From: an uncultured Acetatifactor sp.
GTDB lineage: Bacteria > Bacillota > Clostridia > Lachnospirales > Lachnospiraceae
Direction: 5' to 3'
Assembly (NCBI GenBank): GCA_910585665.1
Contig: CAJUFI010000009.1
Coordinates: 1-64,000 of the forward strand
DNA: 64,000 nucleotides
Shown piece by piece: positions 24,524 to 31,686 of this stretch. The notes below the pieces were generated by a model. The model was not told where the DNA came from and did no database searches. It was given only the letters and a program-made list of their open reading frames with translations. Both the position numbers and the translations under genes were made by a program. Position 1 is the first letter of the stretch, and each line of letters starts with the position of its first letter.

Positions 24524-24588
24524 TCCCCGGCTGCTGTTTTCAGCATATGTCTGGCTCAAAAATATGCGGGCATGAAGAACAGAATTTT

Positions 24589-24657
24589 GCGCAGGTAGGT
24601 TAATGGAAGGCTGCCCGCCAGCCGGTGGGAGGTGGTGGTTCGATTCCGCCTCTGCGC
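24589..24657 (+). ncRNA. tRNA-like small RNA, copy 1 (not a decoding tRNA)
   Basis: A 69-base cloverleaf-like unit. Acceptor GCGCAGG pairs with TCTGCGC; positions 8-9 are TA; the D-loop AATGGAA carries the conserved A14, G18-G19 and A21; the T-arm is GGTGG-TTCGATT-CCGCC with the exact B-box GGTTCGATTCC. The anticodon arm is abnormal: CCCGCC-AGCC-GGTGGG has a 4-base (or 6-base) loop and no U33, so it cannot decode. The base after the acceptor is T (U73) and no CCA is encoded. A second copy follows at 24711. Confidence 0.65.
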
Positions 24658-24710
24658 TTTTGTGAATGCTAGTTTTCTGTGAATGGGATGGTGATTTGTA
24701 GGAATGGTTT

Positions 24711-24778
24711 GCGCGGGGAGGCTAATGCAGGCCGCTCACCGATTGGTGGGAGATGGCGGTTCGATTCCGTCTCCGCGC
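24711..24778 (+). ncRNA. tRNA-like small RNA, copy 2 (not a decoding tRNA)
   Basis: A 68-base unit matching copy 1. Acceptor GCGCGGG/TCCGCGC, D-stem GGCT/GGCC, arm CTCACC-GATT-GGTGGG, T-arm GGCGG-TTCGATT-CCGTC, U73. Compared with copy 1, position 5/68 changes A-T to G-C, the D-stem gains pairs, and the anticodon-like and T stems change only between pairing states. This covariation supports a conserved RNA structure rather than chance. Both copies are followed by CTTTTGTG. Confidence 0.65.
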
Positions 24779-24854
24779 TTTTGTGGACGATAGCGTTATA
24801 TTCCAGGGCTTGCCATGCCGCCAGGCGTGGGGCTTTGGGGAAGGGTTGGTGCGT

Positions 24855-25766
24855 ATGGAGAGGTGGCAGCTGACGCAGTTCCAGAGCCTGCCGCTGGATG
24901 TGAAGATTGCAAAGAGCAGGCTGCGGATTCGGGAATGGTATGAGCATTATGAAGGGCAGGTGAACGTGAGTTTTTCCGGGGGCAAGGATTCCTCGGTGCT
25001 TTTGCATCTGGTGCGCTTCCTTTACCCGGAGGTGCCTGCGGTGTTCTCGGATACGGGGCTGGAATTTCCCGAGATACGGGCGTTCGTAAAGACCATACCG
25101 AACGTGGTGTGGCTCCGCCCGGAGCTTACGTTCCGGCAGGTGGTGGAGAAGCACGGGTATCCGGTGATCAGCAAGGAGCAGAGCGAGTGGATTCATAGGA
25201 TACGGTGCGGGGACAGGAATGTGTTCCGGGAGAAGTTCTACGGGATCAGGCCGGACGGGCGGGAGACGCGGTTCAAGCTGGCGGAGCAGTGGCGGTATCT
25301 GGTGGACGCGCCCTTTAAGATCGGGGCGGGGTGTTGCAATGAGATGAAGAAGAAGCCGCTGAAAAAGTACGCGAAGGAGACGGGGAATTTCCCGTTTATC
25401 GGGACGATGGCCTGCGAGAGCCACCTGCGGGCGCAGCAGTGGCTGAAGACCGGGTGCAATGCTTTTGAGGCGAAGCGTCCCATTTCCACGCCGCTCTCGT
25501 TCTGGCTGGAGGAGGATATCTGGGCGTATATCCGGCGGTTCGGGGTTCCCTACAGCCCGGTGTATGATATGGGGTATGAGCGCACGGGCTGTATCTTCTG
25601 TATGTTCGGGGCACATTTAGACGGGAGCCCCAACCGGTTCCAGCGTCTGCAGCAGACCCACCCGAAGCTGTGGCGGTACTGTATGCGGGATTGGGATGCG
25701 GGCGGCCTAGGCTTGCGTTCCGTGCTGGAATATATCGGGATTCCCTATGAATGCTGCCATATGTGA
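24855..25766 (+). CDS. PAPS-reductase-family PP-loop enzyme
   Basis: 303 residues. The PP-loop SFSGGKDSSVLLHL (residues 39-52) marks the ATP-pyrophosphatase fold shared by PAPS/APS reductases, DndC and tRNA thiolases. The cysteine sets GAGCCNEMKKKPLKKY, GCIFCMFG and ECCHM could hold an Fe-S cluster. Phage members are common but their substrate is unknown; sulfate reduction is unlikely for a lone phage gene, so nucleic-acid modification is more plausible. ATG 24855 is chosen because the longer frame runs back through the tRNA-like RNA. It lies directly downstream of the two tRNA-like elements. Confidence 0.8.
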   Translation: MERWQLTQFQSLPLDVKIAKSRLRIREWYEHYEGQVNVSFSGGKDSSVLLHLVRFLYPEVPAVFSDTGLEFPEIRAFVKTIPNVVWLRPELTFRQVVEKHGYPVISKEQSEWIHRIRCGDRNVFREKFYGIRPDGRETRFKLAEQWRYLVDAPFKIGAGCCNEMKKKPLKKYAKETGNFPFIGTMACESHLRAQQWLKTGCNAFEAKRPISTPLSFWLEEDIWAYIRRFGVPYSPVYDMGYERTGCIFCMFGAHLDGSPNRFQRLQQTHPKLWRYCMRDWDAGGLGLRSVLEYIGIPYECCHM

Positions 25767-25800
25767 TTTCCCATGGTTCCCTTGCTTTTTGGCGGTTTTT

Positions 25801-25819
25801 GGGGTAATTTGCTGTCACA
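25801..25819 (+). repeat. GGGTAAT leader motif, copy 1
   Basis: GGGGTAATTTGCTGTCACA, 25 bases before the 25845 gene. Related copies at 27738 and 28225 also stand 20-45 bases before small phage genes. Confidence 0.4.
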
Positions 25820-25844
25820 TTTTTGTGGAAAGCGAGGGAAGTTC

Positions 25845-26210
25845 ATGGAAAAAAAGTATTTGAAGGTGGGTACATATGTGCCGGGGACGGAAGAAAAAGG
25901 GCCGGTGATCCAGAGGGATTATTACCGGCAGGGGTGGATTTTCAAGGACGAGGAGGCGTTCCTTTCCCATGCGGATCAGGTCTGCTATGTGCCGGAGCTT
26001 TCGGACGGGGGATATACCCGGCAGGATTTCATGGAACTGTGCAATGGGCAGGAGGATTTCGCGGTGGAATGCTTCCGGGCGGTGGACTGGCAGTGCCCGG
26101 AGACGTGGGTGGATGAGCAGTACCGGGAGGACGAATGGGGATACTGCCCGGAATGTGAAAAGATATATGATATGGCCGGGGAGGTATGCGCCTGCCCGGT
26201 ATGCGGGTGA
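25845..26210 (+). CDS. Small zinc-ribbon phage protein
   Basis: 121 residues. The body (VPGTEEKGPVIQRDYY, EEAFLSHADQVCYVPELSD and QCPETWVDEQ) is followed by a C-terminal zinc ribbon YCPECEKIYDMAGEVCACPVCG. I do not recognise the family; such proteins recur in the accessory region of Clostridia phages. GAGGGAAG lies 4-9 bases before ATG 25845. It sits between the PP-loop enzyme and the ParB-methyltransferase and is preceded by the GGGTAAT leader motif. Confidence 0.6.
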   Translation: MEKKYLKVGTYVPGTEEKGPVIQRDYYRQGWIFKDEEAFLSHADQVCYVPELSDGGYTRQDFMELCNGQEDFAVECFRAVDWQCPETWVDEQYREDEWGYCPECEKIYDMAGEVCACPVCG

Positions 26211-26229
26211 AACCCGGAGGAGGTTTTGG

Positions 26230-27558
26230 ATGGAGATTCGGAAGGTGGATGCCGGGCGGCTGAACCCGGCGGCGTACAACCCAAGGCGGGACTTGAAGCC
26301 GGGGGATAAGGATTATGAGAAACTGAAACGCTCTATTGAGGAGTTTGGTTTTGTGGAGCCGGTGGTCTGGAATGAGCGCACCGGCTTTGTCGTGGGCGGC
26401 CACCAGCGGCTGAAAGTGCTGTTGGATATGGGCGTTACCCAGATCGACTGCGTGGTAGTGGATATGGAGCCGGAGCGGGAGAAGGCGCTGAACGTGGCGT
26501 TGAACCGGATACAGGGCGACTGGGATGAGGGGAAGCTGGCCGAGGTGCTGGCGGATATAGACGCTTCCGCCTTTGACGTTTCCTTTACCGGGTTCGATGC
26601 GGAGGAAATGGACGCGCTGATGAACAAATTTTATTCTGCGGATGCCGAGGAGGATGGGTTTGACCGGGAGGCGGCTGCCAAGGAGGTGGAGGCTTCCGGT
26701 GGGGCGGTTACCATGCCGGGGGATATCTGGCAGCTTGGGGGGCACCGGCTGCTGTGCGGCGATGGGGCGAACACGGAGGCCGTGGGGCTTCTTATGGGGA
26801 AGGAGCAGGCGGCCTGCGCGGTCTGCGCCCCTCCGGCGGTATCCATGGAGGAATATAAGAAGAACGGCATGGAGCCGTGGATTTCCCGTATGGGGGACGC
26901 GGTGGCATTGCTCTGCCGATATGCGGATATCGTGTGCTGGAATGTGGACGATTTGTTTTCTACGGGTTCCCAGTATATGGAGCCGGTGGCGTTCGAGAGC
27001 ATGAAGCTGTTTTCGGACTGCAATTTCCGCCCGCTGTGGATTCGGGTATGGAAGAAGCAGGGGATCATGACCCGTGCGGGCTCGGCGCACCTTAGCAGCG
27101 CAAAGCCCCAGAAGCAGTTTGAATATGTGGCGGCGTTCGGGGGAGGCGCGGATGAGGAGGTCAATGAGCAGGAATACGGCTGGGTGTCGGCCTTTGCCGC
27201 CCATAGCTACCGGTTCGTGAAAAGGCTCACGAAGGAGGAGCGGCGGAAATGGGGGTATGCGGGGGTGTGGGAGATTGCGTCCATGCCTGCGGGGGCGGAC
27301 GGCGTCCCCATGGTTCCGGTGGAGCTGCCGTGGCGGTGCATGAAGATGCACTCCGATCCGGGCGGGCTGGTGCTTGACCCTTTCGCCGGGGGAGGCACGG
27401 TGCTGATTGCTGCCGAGCAGAGCGGGCGGCGGTGCTTCGCCATGGAGGGCGACCCGCTGAAATGTGACCTGATTGTGATGCGCTGGGAGCAGTTCACCGG
27501 GGAGAAGGCGGTGCGGCTCGGGGCGGCGGATGCCGGGCCGGGGAATGAGGGGGAATAG
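26230..27558 (+). CDS. ParB-N plus DNA methyltransferase-like protein with lost catalytic motif
   Basis: 442 residues. Residues 1-100 are a ParB-N domain (LNPAAYNPRRDLKPGD, VVGGHQRLKVLLDMG). Residues 160-440 are a beta-class N6/N4 methyltransferase fold: MPGDIWQLGGHRLLCGD, and motif I DPFAGGGTVLIAAEQSGR near the C-terminus with the cofactor-binding EGDP. The catalytic motif IV, normally DPPY, reads A200-P-P-A203 in the segment CAVCAPPAVS. Loss of both the Asp and the Tyr predicts no methyl transfer. It may have kept DNA-binding or gained a new role. AGGAGG lies 8-12 bases before ATG 26230. Confidence 0.8.
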   Translation: MEIRKVDAGRLNPAAYNPRRDLKPGDKDYEKLKRSIEEFGFVEPVVWNERTGFVVGGHQRLKVLLDMGVTQIDCVVVDMEPEREKALNVALNRIQGDWDEGKLAEVLADIDASAFDVSFTGFDAEEMDALMNKFYSADAEEDGFDREAAAKEVEASGGAVTMPGDIWQLGGHRLLCGDGANTEAVGLLMGKEQAACAVCAPPAVSMEEYKKNGMEPWISRMGDAVALLCRYADIVCWNVDDLFSTGSQYMEPVAFESMKLFSDCNFRPLWIRVWKKQGIMTRAGSAHLSSAKPQKQFEYVAAFGGGADEEVNEQEYGWVSAFAAHSYRFVKRLTKEERRKWGYAGVWEIASMPAGADGVPMVPVELPWRCMKMHSDPGGLVLDPFAGGGTVLIAAEQSGRRCFAMEGDPLKCDLIVMRWEQFTGEKAVRLGAADAGPGNEGE

Positions 27559-27737
27559 GCTTTCCAAAGGCTCCCCTCCTGGAGCCGGGCGGGGTTCGGT
27601 TTTGCGAAGCGGTCTTGGGGCGGTATCGGGAAATGGCGGCGTGTATCTGCTGCGCAGGGCGGCTGGATGTTGCGGTTGGCGCATGGAAAAATAAGGCATA
27701 TTTTTTGAAAGTTGAGCTTGTCTTTTGGGGTGTTCCA

Positions 27738-27755
27738 GGGTAATCTCTGGTCACA
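27738..27755 (+). repeat. GGGTAAT leader motif, copy 2
   Basis: GGGTAATCTCTGGTCACA, with CCAG/CTGG able to form a small hairpin, 21 bases before the 27777 gene and followed by its AAAAAAGGAGG ribosome site. The 27559-27737 gap shows no gene. Confidence 0.4.
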
Positions 27756-27776
27756 TCAAAAAAGGAGGTCAATTTC

Positions 27777-28148
27777 ATGACAATGTTGAAAAGGGTAGGC
27801 AGCTTCAATAACGAGTATTTCAATTCCCTGATCCGGGAGTACACGGACAAGGGGCAGAGGCCGGAGAGCTTCGGCATGAGCCGCGCCATCATGGCATACC
27901 TGGATACCAACGACAGCGGGGCTGCGGAGTTCATGGTAGGGGATATGCCTTTCCGGCAGGATATGGACGGCTTCATGGAGGCGGTGGAGGCGGCGGGCAT
28001 TACGGAATTTCTCCTCTGCGACAATTCCACCGGCCTTATGGAGAGCCTGCATTACCTGCTGGGGCATGGCTGGGCGGTAGGCGGAACCTGTGAGCTGGAG
28101 GCCAGCTATCACACTACCCTGCGGGGGCTTCGCATGAAAAAGGCGTAA
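27777..28148 (+). CDS. Conserved small phage protein, unknown
   Basis: 123 residues. Distinct segments: FGMSRAIMAYLDTNDSGAAE, FMEAVEAAGITEFLLCDNST and SLHYLLGHGWAVGGTCELE. I connect it only with uncharacterised proteins of Firmicutes phages and plasmids found beside antirestriction and modification genes. A strong AAGGAGG lies 8 bases before the ATG, so expression is likely high. Confidence 0.6.
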   Translation: MTMLKRVGSFNNEYFNSLIREYTDKGQRPESFGMSRAIMAYLDTNDSGAAEFMVGDMPFRQDMDGFMEAVEAAGITEFLLCDNSTGLMESLHYLLGHGWAVGGTCELEASYHTTLRGLRMKKA

Positions 28149-28224
28149 GGCAGCAGGCAACGGGCGGGAAAGGTTCGGGGACGGGCTTTTCCCACCTTTG
28201 GGGCTTGCAGCCATGGTATTTTCA

Positions 28225-28244
28225 GGGTAATCTGTCCTGACACC
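28225..28244 (+). repeat. GGGTAAT leader motif, copy 3
   Basis: GGGTAATCTGTCCTGACACC with CAGG/CCTG able to pair, 24 bases before the 28268 gene. Same arrangement as copies 1 and 2. Confidence 0.4.
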
Positions 28245-28267
28245 AAAATAGGAAAGGGGGTTTTGCT

Positions 28268-28702
28268 ATGGCAATGGCTACGGATCGGGAATATGCCGAC
28301 ATGGTGGCGGGGCTTGCCTATATCCGCCGGAAGGGGCGCTGCCTTGCGCATCTGCCGGATCGGAGGCTTGCGGTCTCGGATGAGGATGCCGGGGACGTGG
28401 AATATGTGAACGAGTGCCTGGGTATCGTGCTGCGGGTGCTGGGCGTGAAGATGGAAAGTTCCATACCGCCCGGCTGGGAGGAATTTAGCGCGGCGGGGCG
28501 TTACCGCTGGTGCGCGGGGCTGGCATCCCGGCAGGCCGGTCGGCTCCTTTGGGGGCTGCGGCTTGGGCGGATCAGGAGGCGTATGGTATCGCACAATGAC
28601 TGGTGCAACGTGGACTGTGCGGAGACGCACCTGCGGGATCTGGCTTCCTGCGGGGCGAAAAGAAAGGGGCGGTTTGGATGGCATTTCCGAGGAAAGAGAT
28701 AG
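28268..28702 (+). CDS. Hypothetical phage protein
   Basis: 144 residues, basic at the C-terminus (RRMVSHNDWCNVDCAETHL, then GAKRKGRFGW). No family recognised. A GAAAGGGGG ribosome site lies 7-15 bases upstream (ATG at 28268, second ATG at 28274). It overlaps the DUF4314-like gene by 25 bases, so it belongs to a compact run of five overlapping small genes (28268-29978). Confidence 0.5.
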   Translation: MAMATDREYADMVAGLAYIRRKGRCLAHLPDRRLAVSDEDAGDVEYVNECLGIVLRVLGVKMESSIPPGWEEFSAAGRYRWCAGLASRQAGRLLWGLRLGRIRRRMVSHNDWCNVDCAETHLRDLASCGAKRKGRFGWHFRGKR

Positions 28703-28917
28703 TCGAGGCGGTTCGCGCCCGGTATCCGGTGGGGACGAGGGTGGAGCTGGTCTCTATGAATGACCCGTATAGTAAATTGAAGCCGGGCGACCGGGGAACC
28801 GTGAAGTCCGTGGACGATACGGGGACGGTTTTTGTGAGCTGGGACTGCGGTTCGGGGCTTGGCGTGGTATACGGCGAGGATCGGATACGGATTCTAGAAG
28901 GCGGTGATTTTGAATGA
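28678..28917 (+). CDS. DUF4314-like protein
   Basis: 79 residues. YPVGTRVELVSMNDPYSKLK, PGDRGTVKSVDDTGTVFVSW and VVYGEDRIRIL match the small beta-barrel pattern of DUF4314, a common unknown in Clostridia phages and conjugative elements. ATG 28678 is selected because the homology-like segment begins there. It is coupled by an ATGA overlap to the next gene. Confidence 0.75.
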   Translation: MAFPRKEIVEAVRARYPVGTRVELVSMNDPYSKLKPGDRGTVKSVDDTGTVFVSWDCGSGLGVVYGEDRIRILEGGDFE

Positions 28918-29303
28918 GGGGGTTCTTCCATGAGGGACGCTGGTATGAGGATACAGGCATGGTCTGCCGCCGCTGCGGGCATCCGGTCTACCGGTCGGAT
29001 CTGGCGGAGTATGCCTACCAGTGCTTCCATTGTGACGAGGATCTGTATTCTTTTGAGGCGATGGAGCCGGACGGGGTGTATGTGCCGCCGGTGATGGTAG
29101 CGCGTCCGGTGGGCGGCATTACGCTGAATGAGGGGCTGGAATACCTGCTGGATGATGCGGGGAAACCCCGGATATTTGCTGGATGGCGGGAGGCGGAGGC
29201 TTACCTGCTGGGGCATGGCGTGGCGGAGGCTGATCTGGAAACGGTTTATTTGATAGAGATAGACGAGGAGGATTGCGATGAAGGATATCGGGTGTGCGTT
29301 TAA
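28914..29303 (+). CDS. Hypothetical protein with N-terminal zinc knuckle
   Basis: 129 residues. CRRCGHPVYRSD and CFHCDEDLYSFEAM (about residues 18-45) form a zinc ribbon; the rest is acidic. Function unknown. It starts at an ATGA overlap with the DUF4314-like gene and overlaps the next gene by 26 bases. Confidence 0.55.
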   Translation: MRGFFHEGRWYEDTGMVCRRCGHPVYRSDLAEYAYQCFHCDEDLYSFEAMEPDGVYVPPVMVARPVGGITLNEGLEYLLDDAGKPRIFAGWREAEAYLLGHGVAEADLETVYLIEIDEEDCDEGYRVCV

Positions 29304-29682
29304 GGTTGTGGATGCGGACGGGGTTCGGTATTATACAAGCCCGGAGGTTCTGGGGCTTGCGGATTTTGCACGGTCTTTGCATGAAAATGAAAAGGATAGG
29401 GGCGGGAAGCCCCTGCCGCTGGCCGGGCGGATCGCCGGGGCGGTGGAATGCCCAGAGGCGGCGTGGCTGGCCATGGCGGACGATATGGAGGCGGAGAAGA
29501 AGTTCTCCTGCTTCCTGATCGCGGATATCGTGGGGAACGTGCTGTGGGTAAATGAAGACCATGGGGATGGGCTGGCGCATTATGTGTTCCCGCTTAGCGC
29601 GGTGCTGGAAACGGCGGCCATGGAGGGGGATGTCTGGGCTCTGCTTTTGGCCCGGTTCCCGAATGCCAGGGTAGACCGGTGA
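29278..29682 (+). CDS. Hypothetical phage protein
   Basis: 134 residues with the segments AFKVVDADGVRYYTSPEVLG, AEKKFSCFLIADIVGNVLWV and LAHYVFPLSAVL. The pattern of alternating strands suggests a small alpha/beta domain. No family recognised. GAGGAGG lies 5 bases before the ATG. It is coupled to the following gene by overlap at 29679-29682. Confidence 0.5.
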   Translation: MKDIGCAFKVVDADGVRYYTSPEVLGLADFARSLHENEKDRGGKPLPLAGRIAGAVECPEAAWLAMADDMEAEKKFSCFLIADIVGNVLWVNEDHGDGLAHYVFPLSAVLETAAMEGDVWALLLARFPNARVDR

Positions 29683-29978
29683 TGGGGGCGGCTGGGTTCC
29701 CGTTGGGCAGGGTCTGCGCTACCAGGGGCGTGGCGCATGATATGGAGCGGGATGCGGCGTTTGCCCGGTTTGTGGCGGGTTCCCTTGCCCGGTATCGGTG
29801 TTGTGACTGGGGCGATGTATCGGCGGCGGATGGGAAGGCCAATAGCGGGGCGGTGGAATGCGGCGGGGAGCGTATCCTTGCCGCTTACCGGTATCCGGGA
29901 CATGGAAGCCGGAAGATATGGATTCTTACGGAGGCTGACCGGAGCGTTACCACGGTTCTGTACCCGGAGGAATATTAG
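29679..29978 (+). CDS. Plasmid-type small protein, unknown
   Basis: 99 residues (GTG 29679 or ATG 29682). CATRGVAHDMERD, YRCCDWGDVSAADGKANSGA and KIWILTEADRSVTTVLYPEEY recall a widespread unnamed family of plasmid- and conjugative-element proteins that end in the same ITEADRS..LLPEEY pattern. Function unknown. It closes the small-gene run; a GTTGAAATTATGTTTTAA motif follows its stop. Confidence 0.6.
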   Translation: MMGAAGFPLGRVCATRGVAHDMERDAAFARFVAGSLARYRCCDWGDVSAADGKANSGAVECGGERILAAYRYPGHGSRKIWILTEADRSVTTVLYPEEY

Positions 29979-30012
29979 CGGTTGAAATTATGTTTTAATT
30001 TTGAGGGACTTT

Positions 30013-30058
30013 GGAAGGGGCTTCTCCTTATGGGGGAGGTTCCTTTTTTGAAGGGATT
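30013..30058 (+). terminator. Weak hairpin terminator before the large terminase gene
   Basis: GGAA and CTCC arms (30013-30027) can pair with GGAG and TTCC (30044-30052), followed by TTTTTT. It may separate the accessory run from the structural genes. Confidence 0.45.
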
Positions 30059-30078
30059 TTTCTGCAGGAAGGGGGCTG

Positions 30079-31686
30079 GTGCCGTTGCGGAAATTAAAGG
30101 AATATGTGCCGTCCCGGTTCATGGGGGAGGGGTCTACCTATCGTGGGGAGCTGGCTGACCTGGCGGTGGCGTTTATCGGGTGCTTGAAGCATACTAAGGG
30201 GGAATGGTACGGGAAGAATTTTGAGCTGATCGACTGGCAGGAGCAGATCATACGGGATCTGTTCGGGATCGTGAAGCCCAATGGATACCGGCAGTTCAAT
30301 ACGGCGTATGTGGAGATTGCCAAGAAGCAGGGGAAGTCGGAGCTGGCGGCTGCAGTGGCTCTTTTGCTTACCTGCGGGGATATGGAGTATGGCGGGGAGG
30401 TGTACGGGTGCGCTTCCGACAGGCAGCAGGCTTCCATTGTGTTTGACGTGGCCTGCGGCATGGTGGAGCAGTGCCCGGCATTGAAGTCCCGGATCAAGCC
30501 GGTGCTTTCGCAGAAGCGCCTGATCTATAAGCCGTTGAACAGCTTCTATCAGGTATTGTCGGCGGAGGCGTATACGAAGCATGGGCTGAATGTCCATGCG
30601 GTGGTGTTCGATGAGCTCCATGCCCAGCCGAACCGGCAGCTGTATGACGTGATGACCCATGGGTCGGGGGATGCAAGGAAACAGCCTTTGTATTTTTTGA
30701 TCACTACGGCGGGGAATGATACCAATTCGATCTGCTATGAGGTTCACCAGAAGGCAAAGGATATTCTGGAGGGGCGGAAGGTTGACCCTACGTTCTACCC
30801 GGTGATTTATGGGGCGGATGAGGCGGACGACTGGACTTCCCATGCGGTGTGGGAGAAGGCGAACCCGTCCCTTGGAATCACGGTGGACGTGGAGAAATTG
30901 GAGGCGGCCTGCGAGAGCGCGAGGCAGAACCCGGCGGAGGAGAATCTATTCCGGCAGCTCAGGCTGTGCCAGTGGGTGAAGCAGGCGGTGCGGTGGATGC
31001 CCATGGAGGCATGGGATAAATGTGCCTTTGCTGTGAATGCCGGGGTATTGGAAGGGCGGGCCTGCTATGGCGGGCTGGACTTGTCCTCCACTACGGATAT
31101 CACGGCTTTCGTGCTGGTGTTCCCGCCGGAATATGAGGAGGATAAATATATTATCCTGCCTTTCTTCTGGATACCGGAGGACAACATGGAGATACGGGTG
31201 CGGCGGGATCATGTGCCCTATGACGTGTGGGAGAAGCAGGGGCATTTGAAGACCACCGAGGGGAATGTGGTGCATTACGGCTTTATCGAGGCGTTCATTG
31301 AGGAATTAGGAACGCGGTATCATATCCGGGAGATCGCTTTTGACCGGTGGGGAGCTACCCAGATGGTGCAGAACCTGGAGGGGCTGGGCTTTACGGTGGT
31401 TCCTTTCGGGCAGGGGTTCAAGGATATGTCGCCGCCCACGAAGGAGCTGATGCGGCTTACCTTAGACCAGAAGATCGCCCATGGCGGGAACCCGGTGCTG
31501 CGGTGGATGATGGACAATATCCATGTGCGGACTGACCCGGCGGGGAATGTGAAGCCGGACAAGGAGAAGTCTACGGAGAAGATCGACGGCGCGGTGGCGG
31601 CGGTGATGGCGTTAGACCGGGCGATCCGTGGCGGCGGGGAGATTGGCGCTTCTATCTATGATGAAAGGGGGCTTTTGCTGTTATGA
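30079..31686 (+). CDS. Terminase large subunit
   Basis: 535 residues, GTG start with AGGAAGGGGG upstream. Residues 1-250 form the packaging ATPase: adenine-binding WQEQIIRDLFG, Walker A-like IAKKQGKSELAAA, and Walker B AVVFDELHAQPNR with coupling LITTAGND. The C-terminal nuclease domain contains GGLDLSSTTDITAF and FDRWGATQMVQNL, the acidic residues of an RNase H-like fold. It cuts concatemeric DNA and drives it into the capsid through the portal encoded next. Coupled to the portal by an ATGA overlap. Confidence 0.95.
   Translation: MPLRKLKEYVPSRFMGEGSTYRGELADLAVAFIGCLKHTKGEWYGKNFELIDWQEQIIRDLFGIVKPNGYRQFNTAYVEIAKKQGKSELAAAVALLLTCGDMEYGGEVYGCASDRQQASIVFDVACGMVEQCPALKSRIKPVLSQKRLIYKPLNSFYQVLSAEAYTKHGLNVHAVVFDELHAQPNRQLYDVMTHGSGDARKQPLYFLITTAGNDTNSICYEVHQKAKDILEGRKVDPTFYPVIYGADEADDWTSHAVWEKANPSLGITVDVEKLEAACESARQNPAEENLFRQLRLCQWVKQAVRWMPMEAWDKCAFAVNAGVLEGRACYGGLDLSSTTDITAFVLVFPPEYEEDKYIILPFFWIPEDNMEIRVRRDHVPYDVWEKQGHLKTTEGNVVHYGFIEAFIEELGTRYHIREIAFDRWGATQMVQNLEGLGFTVVPFGQGFKDMSPPTKELMRLTLDQKIAHGGNPVLRWMMDNIHVRTDPAGNVKPDKEKSTEKIDGAVAAVMALDRAIRGGGEIGASIYDERGLLLL

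Noticed and set aside
24589..24778. Calling the two RNAs ordinary tRNAs
   Set aside because: The anticodon loop is 4 or 6 bases with no U33 and no encoded CCA, so they cannot be normal decoding tRNAs.
26029..27699. Minus-strand open frame (556 codons) opposite the ParB-methyltransferase
   Set aside because: Arg/Pro/His-rich composition typical of shadow frames; the plus strand encodes recognisable domains.
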